Counted from the first letter of the stretch, positions 16,527-26,840 are shown. The stretch: 64,000 bases of DNA from Parabacteroides hominis (GCF_014287585.1 NZ_JACOOJ010000017.1:36857-100856), one strand, 5' to 3'. Numbers and translations: made by a program. Notes: a model not told the origin generated them from the sequence alone.

Positions 16527-19298
16527 ATGATGAAATGTTTTTATTCTTTTTTATTCTTATTGGGTAGCCTGTTCGCAAGCGGGCAGACCACTGATGTAAA
16601 ATACTTGTCGGGACAAGGTTCCGACGATGCGGTCGAATGGGATTTTTTCTGTACCGGCGGCAGGAAAAGCGGGGAATGGAATAAGATCAAAGTACCTTCC
16701 TGCTGGGAAATGGAAGGATATGGAACCTTCAATTACGGACACGACAAGCCGAAAGCCGACGAATCCGGATTGTATAAAACGACATTCGAAGTGCCGGCGG
16801 CATGGAAAGGGAAACGTATCTTTATCGTTTTCGAAGGTTCCATGACCGATACGGAGGTCAAAATCAACGGGAAACCGGCTGGTCCCATTCATCAGGGAGC
16901 TTTCTACCGTTTCAAACGGGAAATAACCAAATTGGTTCATGCCAACAAAAGCAATCTACTGGAAGTCAAAGTGAATAAAATGTCGTCCAACGCCAGTATC
17001 AACGAAGCGGAACGGCAATGCGATTTTTGGGTGTTCGGAGGTATTTTCCGTCCGGTTTATCTGGAAGCCGTCCCCAACAACTTCATCGAATATACAGCTA
17101 TCGACGCACGCCAACACGGCGAGCTGAATGCTGATATCTTTATTGACAAAAAACTTCCGGGCATAGAAGCAGAGATAGAGATTAAAGATGCAGCAGAACA
17201 GACGATAGGAAAAATCAGTTCATCTGCCGTAAACGAAAAGACGGACAAAATATCCCTTTCCGGGAAAATCAATGCTGTCAAACCCTGGTCGGCAGAAGAT
17301 CCTCAGCTATATACGGCCGTCATCACCCTGCGTCAGAAAGGCAAAATACTGCATACTATAACAGACCGGATCGGTTTCCGCACCATTGAAGTAAAGCCCA
17401 AAGACGGCGTTTATATCAACGGAGAGAAAATGCGTTTCAAAGGTGTAAACCGCCATTCGCACTGGCCAACAACCGGACGGACGACCAACAAGCAACTTAG
17501 CATCAACGATGTAAAGCTGATGAAAGAGATGAATATGAATGCAGTCCGTATGTCGCACTACCCGCCTGACAAACATTTCCTCGAAGTATGCGATTCGCTG
17601 GGAATGTACGTGATAGATGAATTATGCGCCTGGCAATATCCTCCCTACGATACGGAAGTAGGCACAATATTAGTAGGCGAAATGCTGAAACGGGATCTCA
17701 ACCGTCCGTCTATCATTTTCTGGGCAAACGGGAATGAGGGAGGTTTCAATTTCGACCTCGACCCGCTGTTTCCGCAATACGATCCGCAAAAACGGGCTGT
17801 CCTGCACCCCTGGGCGTTATCGGGTAATATCAATACGGTACATTACATCAAATATAATTCCGGCATCGGCAATATGTTCCACGGAAGGGATATCTTTATG
17901 CCGACGGAAATCCTGCACGGATTGTACGACGGAGGACACGGGGCAGGACTCGACGACTACTGGAACCTGATGCTCTCCAATCCGCTCTCCGCCGGAATGT
18001 TCCTTTGGGACTTTGCGGACCAGGCAGTTGTCCGTGAAGATAAAAACGGATTCTACGATACAGACAAAGATCATGGAGCCGACGGTATCGTAGGACCATA
18101 CCGCGAAAAAGAAGGCAGCTTCTTTACAATCAAAGAGATATGGTCGCCTATCCACCTGCCGGAACGCTATATCACACCGGGATGGGACGGTCGTTTAGAA
18201 ATAGAAAACAGATACGCGTTCACAAATGCAAACGCTTGTGGTTACACATACCGGCTGGCTAAAATCAACTCGCTTCCGGAAAAGGCCATACAAGCTGTTT
18301 CCGGCAAGATCGAAGCCCCTGATATCCGCCCAGGAGAAAGAGGATATTTGCAGCTCGAACTTCCCGCCGGATGGCAGGACTACGACTTTCTATATGTTAC
18401 GGTAAAAGACCGTTACAATCAGGAGTTATTTGCCTGGAGCTACGAGATCGGCACACCCGGCCGTCTTGCCAACCGCCTGCTGCCACAGGAAGGCAGCGCA
18501 CCGGCAGTAAAAGAAAACACCGATAGCTGGAGTTTTTCAGCCGCCGGAACGGAGGTATCGTTCGACAAACAAAACGGCCTGCTCCGGTCAGTCACTTCCG
18601 GTGGCAAGGCAATCCCGTTGAACAACGGGCCGGTGCTGATATCCGACCAGGAGCTTATTTGTAAATCAGTCGAATATGAGCAAACAGGAGAAAAACCTCA
18701 ACTGATTGCCACCTATACGTCCCGGAACGGGAAAAACACAGTCTATACATTCACCTGGACCATGCTTCCTTCCGGCATCGTAGAACTGGATTACAATTAC
18801 CGCCCCCAGGACATGGTCAAGATGGCTGGTATCACGTTCGATTTCCCTGAAAAGGAGATTGCCGGAGCCACTTTGCTCGCCAACGGGCCATATCGCGTAT
18901 ATAACAACCGCATGAAAGGCGGTTCGCTGGATATCTGGGAAAAGAAGTATAACAACACTATCACCGGTGAAAGCTGGGACTATCCGGAATTTAAAGGATA
19001 CTATTCTTTGTTCTACGGGATGAAGCTCGATTGTCCTACTCCATTCGAAGTCTACAGCGGGAAAGAAGATGTCACCTTGCACCTCTTTACCCCGGCCGTA
19101 CAAGAACAATACGATCCGAAACGCAACCATACGATTGTCGACTATCCGGAAGGAAACATCTCTTTCATGAATGCGATCCCGGCAACCGGAACCAAATTCG
19201 GAAAAGCGGAAGACTTCGGTCCCCAATCTCAACCGCATCGGGCAAGAGGGAACGGACCGGAAAATAATATCAGCGGAAAATTATATTTCCGCTTCTGA
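16527..19298 (+). CDS. Glycoside hydrolase family 2 protein (beta-galactosidase-like)
   Basis: The 923-residue secreted enzyme begins with a signal peptide (MMKCFYSFLFLLGSLFASG). The GH2 sugar-binding domain (SCWEMEGYGTFNYG, FIVFEGSMTDTEVKINGKPA) is followed by an Ig-like domain and the TIM barrel (FKGVNRHSHWPTTGR, MNAVRMSHYPPDKHFLEVCD). By comparison with the family, the acid/base is E404 in WANGNEGG and the nucleophile is E461 in MPTEILHG. A C-terminal beta-sandwich resembling the small chain of beta-galactosidases follows (about residues 660-910). The two ATGs at 16527 and 16530 are equivalent. It is isolated from susD by a repeat-rich gap and followed by a strong terminator, so it may have its own promoter. 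The substrate is uncertain within GH2. Confidence 0.9.
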   Translation: MMKCFYSFLFLLGSLFASGQTTDVKYLSGQGSDDAVEWDFFCTGGRKSGEWNKIKVPSCWEMEGYGTFNYGHDKPKADESGLYKTTFEVPAAWKGKRIFIVFEGSMTDTEVKINGKPAGPIHQGAFYRFKREITKLVHANKSNLLEVKVNKMSSNASINEAERQCDFWVFGGIFRPVYLEAVPNNFIEYTAIDARQHGELNADIFIDKKLPGIEAEIEIKDAAEQTIGKISSSAVNEKTDKISLSGKINAVKPWSAEDPQLYTAVITLRQKGKILHTITDRIGFRTIEVKPKDGVYINGEKMRFKGVNRHSHWPTTGRTTNKQLSINDVKLMKEMNMNAVRMSHYPPDKHFLEVCDSLGMYVIDELCAWQYPPYDTEVGTILVGEMLKRDLNRPSIIFWANGNEGGFNFDLDPLFPQYDPQKRAVLHPWALSGNINTVHYIKYNSGIGNMFHGRDIFMPTEILHGLYDGGHGAGLDDYWNLMLSNPLSAGMFLWDFADQAVVREDKNGFYDTDKDHGADGIVGPYREKEGSFFTIKEIWSPIHLPERYITPGWDGRLEIENRYAFTNANACGYTYRLAKINSLPEKAIQAVSGKIEAPDIRPGERGYLQLELPAGWQDYDFLYVTVKDRYNQELFAWSYEIGTPGRLANRLLPQEGSAPAVKENTDSWSFSAAGTEVSFDKQNGLLRSVTSGGKAIPLNNGPVLISDQELICKSVEYEQTGEKPQLIATYTSRNGKNTVYTFTWTMLPSGIVELDYNYRPQDMVKMAGITFDFPEKEIAGATLLANGPYRVYNNRMKGGSLDIWEKKYNNTITGESWDYPEFKGYYSLFYGMKLDCPTPFEVYSGKEDVTLHLFTPAVQEQYDPKRNHTIVDYPEGNISFMNAIPATGTKFGKAEDFGPQSQPHRARGNGPENNISGKLYFRF

Positions 19299-19322
19299 CA
19301 GAAGCAAATACAATTAAAAGAG

Positions 19323-19370
19323 ATTAACAGTTATATCTGGGATACCCCGGAATAACTGTTAATTTTTTTT
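19323..19370 (+). terminator. Rho-independent terminator after GH2
   Basis: ATTAACAGTTAT (19323-19334) and ATAACTGTTAAT (19352-19363) form a perfect 12-bp stem, followed by a run of T residues. It separates the GH2 gene from the next susC unit. Confidence 0.85.
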
Positions 19371-19389
19371 GTTGAATGATAACTTTATC

Positions 19390-19398
19390 TATATTTGC
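19390..19398 (+). promoter_or_regulatory. Putative promoter of the second plus-strand susC
   Basis: TATATTTGC matches the TAnnTTTG -7 consensus, with a TTTGTTG stretch about 16 bp upstream as a possible -33 element. It indicates that this susC/susD unit is transcribed by the housekeeping sigma factor and not read through from GH2. The leader to the annotated start is about 95 nt. Confidence 0.65.
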
Positions 19399-19498
19399 AG
19401 AATCTTCAATGAGATCAGAGAACGTAAATAAATTGTGTTTTATAAATATAAACTTAAATCAGTTATCCAATGGGACCCTGAAGTAAAAAAATCTTTGT

Positions 19499-22400
19499 AT
19501 GAAGAGAATAACTACGGCTATTCTCAATATTCATTTAGTTAACTTATTGAGTAGTAACTTAAATCACCACGTGAACATGAAAAATAACAAAATGGCAAAA
19601 ATTTGCCTGCTTTCTCTTTTGCCCAGCATCAGTCTTCTGGCAAGTGAGAACTACATCACGGATCCTGCAACGAGCCTGCGGGGAAAATCGGACTCGGCAG
19701 CTCCTGCACGTTTGCAACAAAACGGAAAGACCATCACAGGAGTCGTACAAGACGCACTCGGTCCTATAGCCGGGGCCAACATTATCGTAAAAGGAACGAC
19801 AAACGGGAACATTACGGACATGGACGGTAAATTCACGCTTGAGAATGTGCCCGCAAACGCTACCCTCGTTATCTCCTACATCGGATTTACTCCACAGGAA
19901 ATACGCGTAGGAAATCAGACCACTTTTAACATTACTCTCCAGGAAGATTCCGAAGCACTGGACGAAGTAATAGTAGTCGGCTACGGTGTCATGAAGAAAA
20001 AAGACTTGACAGGCGCCGTTGCGCAGTTGAACAGCGGCTCGATGAAAGACCTCAAAGTGTCGCACCCGACAGAAGCGATGGCCGGAAAACTGGCCGGTGT
20101 ACAGGTACAGCAGGTCGGAGGTCAACCGGGACAGGCGGCCACAATCCGCGTGCGCGGGTCCGGCTCTATCACGGCATCCAGCGCCCCGTTGTATGTGGTC
20201 GACGGATATCCGCTGGGTGAACAAAACCTGAATGCGATCAACCCGAACGATATCGAATCCATCGAAGTATTGAAAGATGCTTCGGCAGCCGCCATCTACG
20301 GTTCGCGTGCAGCCAACGGCGTCGTATTGGTCACAACCAAGTCGGGAAAGACCGGCAAGGTCAGCGTGAGCTTGGATATCTATGCAGGTTTCCAGAACGT
20401 AACAAAGAAGATGGACCTGATGAACGCACAGGAATTTGTCGAATTCAGCCGGGAAGCCTTCAATAACAACTACATCAGCAAAGTTCCGGGAGCATCCGCC
20501 AGCGATCCGCTGAGTATGCGTCCGTCCGGAAACCGTTATCGTTATCCGGCGATCTACGACGATGCCGCCTATATCGCCTCTTTAGGAGCCGGAACGGATT
20601 GGCAGGATGAGATTTTCCGCACTTCACCGGTACAAAACTATCAGTTGACAGTAACGGGTGGCGACGAAAAGACCAAATACATGTTTTCCGCCGGCTATTT
20701 CAACCAGCAGGGTGTCGTTATCAACAGCGACTACGAACGGTTCTCGGCAAGAGCCAAAATCGACAGCGAGCTGAACAGTTGGCTGAAGATGGGTATCAAC
20801 CTGGCTCCGACCTATATGAACTCGAACAAGACGACGCAGGGCCACTGGGCAAGTGACGGTGTTATCAACGCAGCCTTGGCAACAGCCCCGGTAGTACCTG
20901 TATACAATGAAGACGGTACATGGGCTTCACAGTCCATGTACGCCGTCGCCAGCGACGGGTTGACCGGTGTGCCGAATGCAGTGGCGTGTACGAATATCCA
21001 TAATTACGACACAGACCTCCGTCTGTTCAGCAACGGTTACATCGAGCTTTCCTTGTTGAAAAACCTGAAACTGAAATCCACAATCGGTGCCGACATCCGC
21101 GAATACAGAGGCGAATACTTCCGTCCGGCAACCATTCCTAACAACGGTAACGTGGCCCCTCTTCCTTCAACGGAAAGAAAAGCGACAGAAAAGTCCACCG
21201 AGATTATTAACTGGCTGAACGAAAACACTGTTACCTATTTCGGATCGTGGGATAAACATGAACTCGACGCTGTCGCCGGTTTCACTACACAGAAGAACAT
21301 CTACCGCTACACGGAGGCTACGGGTTCCGATTTCCCGAACGACAAGATACAGACGCTCAATAATGCGACCGTAAAAAGCAGCAAGTCGGAGCGGAATACC
21401 TGGACGTTGCTCTCTTACCTGGCACGTGTAAACTATCGTTATAACAATAAGTACTACCTGACCGCATCCATCCGTGCGGACGGTTCTTCCCGCTTCGGCA
21501 AGAACAACCGCTACGGTTACTTCCCTTCCGGATCGGTAGCATGGCGCCTCTCCCAGGAAGACTTCCTGAAAGATCTGAAATGGTTGTCAGACATGAAGAT
21601 CCGTGCAAGCTACGGTATCACGGGTAACAACAATATCGGTGATTATGCAGCGATCGGTATCATGGAAAATGCCAACTATGTATTGGGAACAGGTACGGGT
21701 AATATCGTAAACGGTGCTGCCCAAAAGAGCTTCTCCAACGCAGACCTGACTTGGGAAAAGACACGTCAGACGGACTTAGGCTTCGAAATCTCCGTTTTGG
21801 ACAGCCGTCTGTCCTTGTCTCTGGACCTGTACTACCGCAAGACTACCGACCTGTTGATGAACGTCGACATTCCGACAATCACAGGATTTGACAAAGCGAT
21901 GCAGAATATCGGTCAGATGAGCAACAAAGGTCTCGAAATCACAATCAACGGCACTCCGTTCAGAAACAAAGACTTTACCTGGGATGCAACCGGAAATATC
22001 TCTGTCAACCGCAACGAAGTATTGGCGTTAGGACCGACAGGCGACCCGATCTTTAGCGACGGCGGCGCCGGAACGACCCATATCACGATGGTAGGCGAAC
22101 CGATCGGCGCTTTCTACGGATATAAGATGTTAGGTATCTTCAAAACGAAAGAAGAACTGGATTCATATCCTCACCTGGCTGATACGCAAGTAGGTGACGT
22201 AATGTTTGAAGACGTCAACGGAGATAATAAGATCGACGCTGACGACCGTACGATCATCGGTAACAACATGCCTGACTTCACCTGGGGTATGACACACTCC
22301 TTCACATTCAAGAACTTCGATGCCAGCATCTCCCTGCAGGGTGTTGTCGGAAATGAAGTTCTGCACCTGGGAAGACGTTTCTATACACAGGGCGAAGGTA

Positions 22401-22777
22401 ACCAGAACCAGTTGAAAGAGATGATGGGACGCTGGCAGTCGGAAGCAAATCCGGGTAGCGGATGGATTCCGAGAGCTAACTCGCAGCCGACCGGACAGAA
22501 CAATGCCATTTCCTCACGCTGGGTGGAAGACGCTTCTTTCCTCCGTGTAAACAACCTGACTGTCGGTTATACGCTACCCGAAGCATTCACCAAGAAATGC
22601 AGCATCCAACGTGCACGCGTATATGTTTCCACACAAAACCTGCTGACGATCACAAGTTATAGCGGCTACAACCCGGAAACAAGTTTCAAGGAAGACAACG
22701 TGACAGCTCCCGGTACCGACTACGGTATGTACCCGCTGTATCGCACCTGTACTTTCGGTATTAACGTAACCTTTTAA
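19499..22777 (+). CDS. SusC/RagA-family TonB-dependent receptor without STN domain
   Basis: The 1092-residue product goes straight from its leader to the carboxypeptidase-like domain (ITGVVQDALGPIAGANIIV), plug (DEVIVVGYGVMKKKDLTGA, VRGSGSITASSAPLYVVDG, AIYGSRAANGVVLVTTKSG) and barrel ending CTFGINVTF. The missing STN domain separates it from the two FecR-linked receptors and fits its own -7 promoter. The first 26 residues are not signal-like; the ATG at 19577 (MKNNKMAKICLLSLL) gives a better signal peptide and may be the real start. susD follows after 14 bp. Confidence 0.94.
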   Translation: MKRITTAILNIHLVNLLSSNLNHHVNMKNNKMAKICLLSLLPSISLLASENYITDPATSLRGKSDSAAPARLQQNGKTITGVVQDALGPIAGANIIVKGTTNGNITDMDGKFTLENVPANATLVISYIGFTPQEIRVGNQTTFNITLQEDSEALDEVIVVGYGVMKKKDLTGAVAQLNSGSMKDLKVSHPTEAMAGKLAGVQVQQVGGQPGQAATIRVRGSGSITASSAPLYVVDGYPLGEQNLNAINPNDIESIEVLKDASAAAIYGSRAANGVVLVTTKSGKTGKVSVSLDIYAGFQNVTKKMDLMNAQEFVEFSREAFNNNYISKVPGASASDPLSMRPSGNRYRYPAIYDDAAYIASLGAGTDWQDEIFRTSPVQNYQLTVTGGDEKTKYMFSAGYFNQQGVVINSDYERFSARAKIDSELNSWLKMGINLAPTYMNSNKTTQGHWASDGVINAALATAPVVPVYNEDGTWASQSMYAVASDGLTGVPNAVACTNIHNYDTDLRLFSNGYIELSLLKNLKLKSTIGADIREYRGEYFRPATIPNNGNVAPLPSTERKATEKSTEIINWLNENTVTYFGSWDKHELDAVAGFTTQKNIYRYTEATGSDFPNDKIQTLNNATVKSSKSERNTWTLLSYLARVNYRYNNKYYLTASIRADGSSRFGKNNRYGYFPSGSVAWRLSQEDFLKDLKWLSDMKIRASYGITGNNNIGDYAAIGIMENANYVLGTGTGNIVNGAAQKSFSNADLTWEKTRQTDLGFEISVLDSRLSLSLDLYYRKTTDLLMNVDIPTITGFDKAMQNIGQMSNKGLEITINGTPFRNKDFTWDATGNISVNRNEVLALGPTGDPIFSDGGAGTTHITMVGEPIGAFYGYKMLGIFKTKEELDSYPHLADTQVGDVMFEDVNGDNKIDADDRTIIGNNMPDFTWGMTHSFTFKNFDASISLQGVVGNEVLHLGRRFYTQGEGNQNQLKEMMGRWQSEANPGSGWIPRANSQPTGQNNAISSRWVEDASFLRVNNLTVGYTLPEAFTKKCSIQRARVYVSTQNLLTITSYSGYNPETSFKEDNVTAPGTDYGMYPLYRTCTFGINVTF

Positions 22778-22791
22778 ATAGCAGACGAATT

Positions 22792-24276
22792 ATGAAACTA
22801 AAATATAATCTGATCGCAATAGCTCTTTTAGGATTCAGCTTCTCATCCTGTAGCGACTTCTTGGAACAGAATCCGCAAACGGATTTAAGTGAAAACGATT
22901 TCTACAAGACAGCCGACGACATTACCTCGGCAGTGAACGGCGCATACTCTTCTTTACAGGAGAATGACATCTACGGCAACTGGTATGTATTCGGGGAAAT
23001 ACCTTCCGACAATACCCGTAACCAGTTGTCCGGTTCGGTGACTACCCAGAATGAGTTCGACCAGTTCTACATCGACACGCAGAACAGCATGATCGCCAAT
23101 TTCTGGAAAGCAGCCTATAAAACAATCAACCGTACCAATACGGTCTTAGGACGTATCGACGGCATCAATATCGATGCCGGACTGGCAAACCGGTACAAAC
23201 TGGAATGCAAGTTCATCCGCGCCCTGATGTATTTCAACCTGGTTCGCGTCTACGGCGATGTTCCTTTGGTTCTGAAAGAAATCAGCATCTCGGAATCTTA
23301 CGAAATCCTGCGTGAACCGAAAGAAAATGTTTACAACCAGATCATCACCGACCTGAAAGAGGCACAAGGTCTTCCCGTCTCCTATCCGACAGCCGAAGAC
23401 GGACGTGCCACCCAGGGAGCAGCCAAAGCGTTGCTGGCAGACGTCTACATGACTTTGCACAAATATGCAGAGGCAGAAACTATCCTGGCCGAAATTATCA
23501 ACAGCGGACGGTACAGCCTGTTGGAAAACACGCCGGGCAGCCTGAACATCGACGGCTACAAAGATGTATTCAGCCCCGTTAACCACAACAGCAAGGAAGG
23601 TATCTTCGAAATCCAGTTCCTGAAAGGCGGTTATAACGAAGGTTCTAACTATGCCAATAACTTCGCACCTGAAAACTCAGGGACGAATGTTGTAGCCGTG
23701 GGCGGAACAGGCGGAAACAACGTTCCGGAAATGGACATCTACAATGCCTATGAAGAAGGCGACCTGCGCCGTGACTTCTCCATGTCTTTAGGTTATTACG
23801 ACAACCGTAAGAATAACGAGTGGGTGGAATCCCGTTATGTATGCAAGTTCATGGACGTTCCGTACCAGGGCAACGATGCCAGCAACAACTATCCGGTGAT
23901 CCGCTATGCCGACGTGATCCTGATGTATGCAGAAGCCCTGAACCAGAACGGAAAGACGGCAGAAGCCTGCAAGTATCTGAATATGACACGCCGCCGCGGT
24001 TTCGGTTATCAGACGACAGAGACCAGCCCGGTCGACCTGCAGACAACTGACAAGGCCCAGTTCGCCCTGCTGGTAGAACAGGAACGCCGCGTGGAACTGG
24101 CTTTCGAAAACCATCGCTGGTTCGACCTGATCCGTACCGGACGTGCAGTCGAAGTAATGAAAAGCAAAGGATTCTCTCTGAACGAGACAAACCTGATCTG
24201 CCCGATTCCGCAGAAACAGATCGATGTCAATCCGAAGCTGACGCAGAACGATTACAAGATCGAACCACGGAACTGA
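22792..24276 (+). CDS. SusD/RagB-family surface glycan-binding lipoprotein
   Basis: The 494-residue product has a lipoprotein signal (MKLKYNLIAIALLGFSFSSC, Cys at about 20). The SusD features are complete: DFLEQNPQTDLSENDFYKT, LECKFIRALMYFNLVRVYGD, GAAKALLADVYMTLHKYAEA, VIRYADVILMYAEALNQNGK and LVEQERRVELAFENHRWFDL. It forms the capture complex with the preceding susC. A seven-unit palindrome array starts 12 bp after its stop, between it and the GH92 gene. Confidence 0.95.
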   Translation: MKLKYNLIAIALLGFSFSSCSDFLEQNPQTDLSENDFYKTADDITSAVNGAYSSLQENDIYGNWYVFGEIPSDNTRNQLSGSVTTQNEFDQFYIDTQNSMIANFWKAAYKTINRTNTVLGRIDGINIDAGLANRYKLECKFIRALMYFNLVRVYGDVPLVLKEISISESYEILREPKENVYNQIITDLKEAQGLPVSYPTAEDGRATQGAAKALLADVYMTLHKYAEAETILAEIINSGRYSLLENTPGSLNIDGYKDVFSPVNHNSKEGIFEIQFLKGGYNEGSNYANNFAPENSGTNVVAVGGTGGNNVPEMDIYNAYEEGDLRRDFSMSLGYYDNRKNNEWVESRYVCKFMDVPYQGNDASNNYPVIRYADVILMYAEALNQNGKTAEACKYLNMTRRRGFGYQTTETSPVDLQTTDKAQFALLVEQERRVELAFENHRWFDLIRTGRAVEVMKSKGFSLNETNLICPIPQKQIDVNPKLTQNDYKIEPRN

Positions 24277-24288
24277 CAGGGGGTTCGG

Positions 24289-24449
24289 CGACATACGTAT
24301 ATCACCCGCCACGACATACGTATGTCGCCATAAACGACATATATATGTACCCGTTGCCTACATATATATGTACCCGCTGCCTACACATATATGTACCCGC
24401 TGCCTACATATATGTGTACCTGCAGCCTACATACGTATGTAGGAAACAG
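24289..24449. repeat. Array of seven 23-bp palindromic units
   Basis: Seven contiguous units begin at 24289, 24312, 24335, 24358, 24381, 24404 and 24427, each exactly 23 bp. Each is a palindromic core of about 16 bp followed by 7 bp. Two cores are perfect, CGACATACGTATGTCG (unit 2) and CTACATACGTATGTAG (unit 7); others keep ACATATATATGT. The array fills the gap between susD and the GH92 promoter. There are no unique spacers, so it is not a CRISPR. In RNA it would give a row of small hairpins; in DNA, a row of dimer sites two turns apart. Confidence 0.85.
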
Positions 24450-24472
24450 ACCGGCCCCTTTCCCATTTTCAC

Positions 24473-24481
24473 TATCTTTGC
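24473..24481 (+). promoter_or_regulatory. Putative -7 box for GH92
   Basis: TATCTTTGC matches TAnnTTTG and lies 21 bp before the GH92 start, which implies a very short leader. GH92 can therefore be expressed independently of susCD. Confidence 0.65.
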
Positions 24482-24502
24482 ACAATCAATAATCCGAACA
24501 AG

Positions 24503-26794
24503 ATGAAGACCTGGACACTATTATTAAGCACATTATGTTTCTTCTCATGCAACCAACAGGAAGAGAACTTCGAGAGGTACGTCAACCCGCTGATCGGTAC
24601 GGATATCCGCATCGTACAGGGAAAAGATAAGAACTCGACGGAAGAGCGCGGACAAATCATGCCGGCTGTCGGTGTTCCCCACGGTATGACCAACTGGGTG
24701 GCACAGACACAGGCGACCGAGCAGAAATGCCATCCCCCCTACTATTATTTCCAGGACGCGATCCAGGGATTCCGGGCCAGCCACTGGATGAACGGCTCCT
24801 GCACGCAAGACTATGGAAGTGTCACGATCATGCCGCTCAGCAATAAGCTCGAAACAGACCCGGTCAAACGCGCCTCCTCTTTCGATCACGCCCGGGAGAT
24901 AGCGACTCCCTCCTATTATTCAGTCGATCTGAACGACTACGGCATCCATGCCGAACTGACCGGACTCTCCCGTGCCGGCATCATGCAATTCAGCTTCGAG
25001 CAGGATGGCGACCGCTATATTGTGATCGAGCCCAACAGCGACGAAGGTGTCGCCTTCGTCAAGATCGATCCGGAAAAGAAAGAAATTACCGGCTATAACC
25101 CCGTGCACCGCATTTACCAGGGTTATGGCAAGGAAGCCGGATTCAGCGGACATTTCGTGATCCAGCTGAATGAAGAAATTGCCGACTATGGCGTTTGGGA
25201 CAGCACCACGGTCACGCCCGGCCTGAAATCGGCTAAAGGACAAAAACATAACGTCGGAGCCTGGGTAAAGCTGGCCTCCGATAAGCCGGGGAAGACACTG
25301 GTCAAGGTTGCCACTTCCTTTACGAGCATCGACAATGCCCGCAAGAACCTGGCCGCCGAAATTCCGGGATGGAACTTCGACGAGGTACGGCAGGCTTCAT
25401 CCGACACCTGGAACCAGGCATTGGGCCAGATCGCAGTAAAAGGGAACAACGAAGAAGAAAAGGTCAAATTCTATTCGGCTCTCTACAACGCGCATTTCCT
25501 GCCCCGCACGTTCAGCGACGTGGACGGCTCCTATCCGAAGTTCGATGGCGGCGGACAGATTATGAAGATGAACCACGGGACCTACTATTGCGACTTCTCG
25601 CAATGGGATACTTACCGGGCCGTTCATCCTCTGTTCTCCATCCTCAACCCTTCCCGCAACGGGGACATGGCGCATTCGCTCGTGTTAAAAGGACAGCAGG
25701 GAGGCTGGTTGCCCATCTTCCCGTCCTGGAACAGCTACACGGCCGCCATGATCGGTGACCATTGCATCGCCATGATCGGAGACGCCATCGTCAAAGATGC
25801 TCCGGGCTTCGACTATGAAGAGGCTTACACGCTGATGCGCAAAAATGCTTTCGAGGCCAATCCTGATTCCAACAGCTACCGGGACGGGAAAGGCCGCCGG
25901 GCAATGGAATCCTACCTGAAATACAATTATGTGCCGTTGGAAGATCCCGTAATGGAAGCATTCCACCGCCGTGAACAGGTCTCCCGCACGCTGGAATATG
26001 CCTATGACGATTTCGTCCTTGCCGAGGTTGCCAAGAAATTAGGCAAGACAGACGATTATAATGCGCTCGTCAAACGGGCGGGAAACTACCGGAACGTAAT
26101 CGACCCCGAAACCGGCTATGCCCGTGGACGCCATGCCGACGGAAGCTGGATCGAACCGTTCGACCCGTTCTCGCTCACATTCTTCATTTGCGAAGGCACA
26201 CCCTACCACTATACTTGGTACGTTCCTCAAGACGTAGCCGGGCTGATCGAACATATAGGCGGAAAAGAACGCTTCACCGAACGTCTGGATACATTCTTCG
26301 AAGGGGATTACTACTGGCACGGCAACGAACCGGGACACCATATCGCTTACCTTTTTGCTTATGCCGGCGAACCCTGGAAGACGCAGAAATGGATTCATGA
26401 GATCATCAACCGCGAATACTTCACGACCCCCGACGGGCTTTCCGGCAACGACGATGCCGGGCAGATGTCATCCTGGCTGGTCTTCAGCATGGTCGGCTTC
26501 TATCCGGTCTGTCCGGGCATGCCCTACTACGTGATCGGCAGCCCGTCATTCGAAGAGAGTGTTATCACCCTCGAAAACGGCAAACAGTTTACGATCGAAG
26601 CCAAAGGGGCATCGGACAAGAATATCTACATCCAGTCCGCTACCCTCAACGGCCAACCGTACGACAAGAGCTACATCCTCCACACAGACATTATGAACGG
26701 AGGCAAACTCTCGTTTGTCATGGGCGACACTCCCAACAAGGAATGGGCTTCTTCCGCCGGATCGCTTCCGCCTTCACTGGGTAAAGATTTATAA
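24503..26794 (+). CDS. GH92 alpha-mannosidase, lipoprotein
   Basis: The 763-residue product has a lipoprotein signal ending in CFFSC. The GH92 N-terminal beta-sandwich begins with VNPLIGTD and keeps GQIMPAVGVPHGM. The (alpha/alpha)6 barrel carries the family motifs SQWDTYRAVHPL, GNEPGHH (E609, expected catalytic acid) and SGNDDAGQMSSW (D650/D651, base region), with FYPVCPGMPYYVIGSP near the end. Family knowledge: calcium-dependent, inverting exo-alpha-mannosidases acting on alpha-1,2/1,3/1,4/1,6 linkages of N-glycans and fungal mannans. The linkage is not readable here. It ends the glycan-utilisation block and is followed by a hairpin terminator. Confidence 0.95.
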   Translation: MKTWTLLLSTLCFFSCNQQEENFERYVNPLIGTDIRIVQGKDKNSTEERGQIMPAVGVPHGMTNWVAQTQATEQKCHPPYYYFQDAIQGFRASHWMNGSCTQDYGSVTIMPLSNKLETDPVKRASSFDHAREIATPSYYSVDLNDYGIHAELTGLSRAGIMQFSFEQDGDRYIVIEPNSDEGVAFVKIDPEKKEITGYNPVHRIYQGYGKEAGFSGHFVIQLNEEIADYGVWDSTTVTPGLKSAKGQKHNVGAWVKLASDKPGKTLVKVATSFTSIDNARKNLAAEIPGWNFDEVRQASSDTWNQALGQIAVKGNNEEEKVKFYSALYNAHFLPRTFSDVDGSYPKFDGGGQIMKMNHGTYYCDFSQWDTYRAVHPLFSILNPSRNGDMAHSLVLKGQQGGWLPIFPSWNSYTAAMIGDHCIAMIGDAIVKDAPGFDYEEAYTLMRKNAFEANPDSNSYRDGKGRRAMESYLKYNYVPLEDPVMEAFHRREQVSRTLEYAYDDFVLAEVAKKLGKTDDYNALVKRAGNYRNVIDPETGYARGRHADGSWIEPFDPFSLTFFICEGTPYHYTWYVPQDVAGLIEHIGGKERFTERLDTFFEGDYYWHGNEPGHHIAYLFAYAGEPWKTQKWIHEIINREYFTTPDGLSGNDDAGQMSSWLVFSMVGFYPVCPGMPYYVIGSPSFEESVITLENGKQFTIEAKGASDKNIYIQSATLNGQPYDKSYILHTDIMNGGKLSFVMGDTPNKEWASSAGSLPPSLGKDL

Positions 26795-26799
26795 CAAAC

Positions 26800-26840
26800 A
26801 AAGGTAGTGTACCTAAAAAAGAACCAAGTACACTACCTTT
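26800..26840. terminator. Bidirectional terminator between convergent genes
   Basis: AAAGGTAGTGTAC (26800-26812) and GTACACTACCTTT (26828-26840) form a perfect 13-bp stem, ending in CTTT on the plus side. It lies between the convergent GH92 gene and the 26865-27113 gene. Confidence 0.75.

Noticed and set aside
24289..24449. CRISPR array
   Set aside because: Units are contiguous 23-bp palindromic repeats with no unique spacers, and no cas genes are present.
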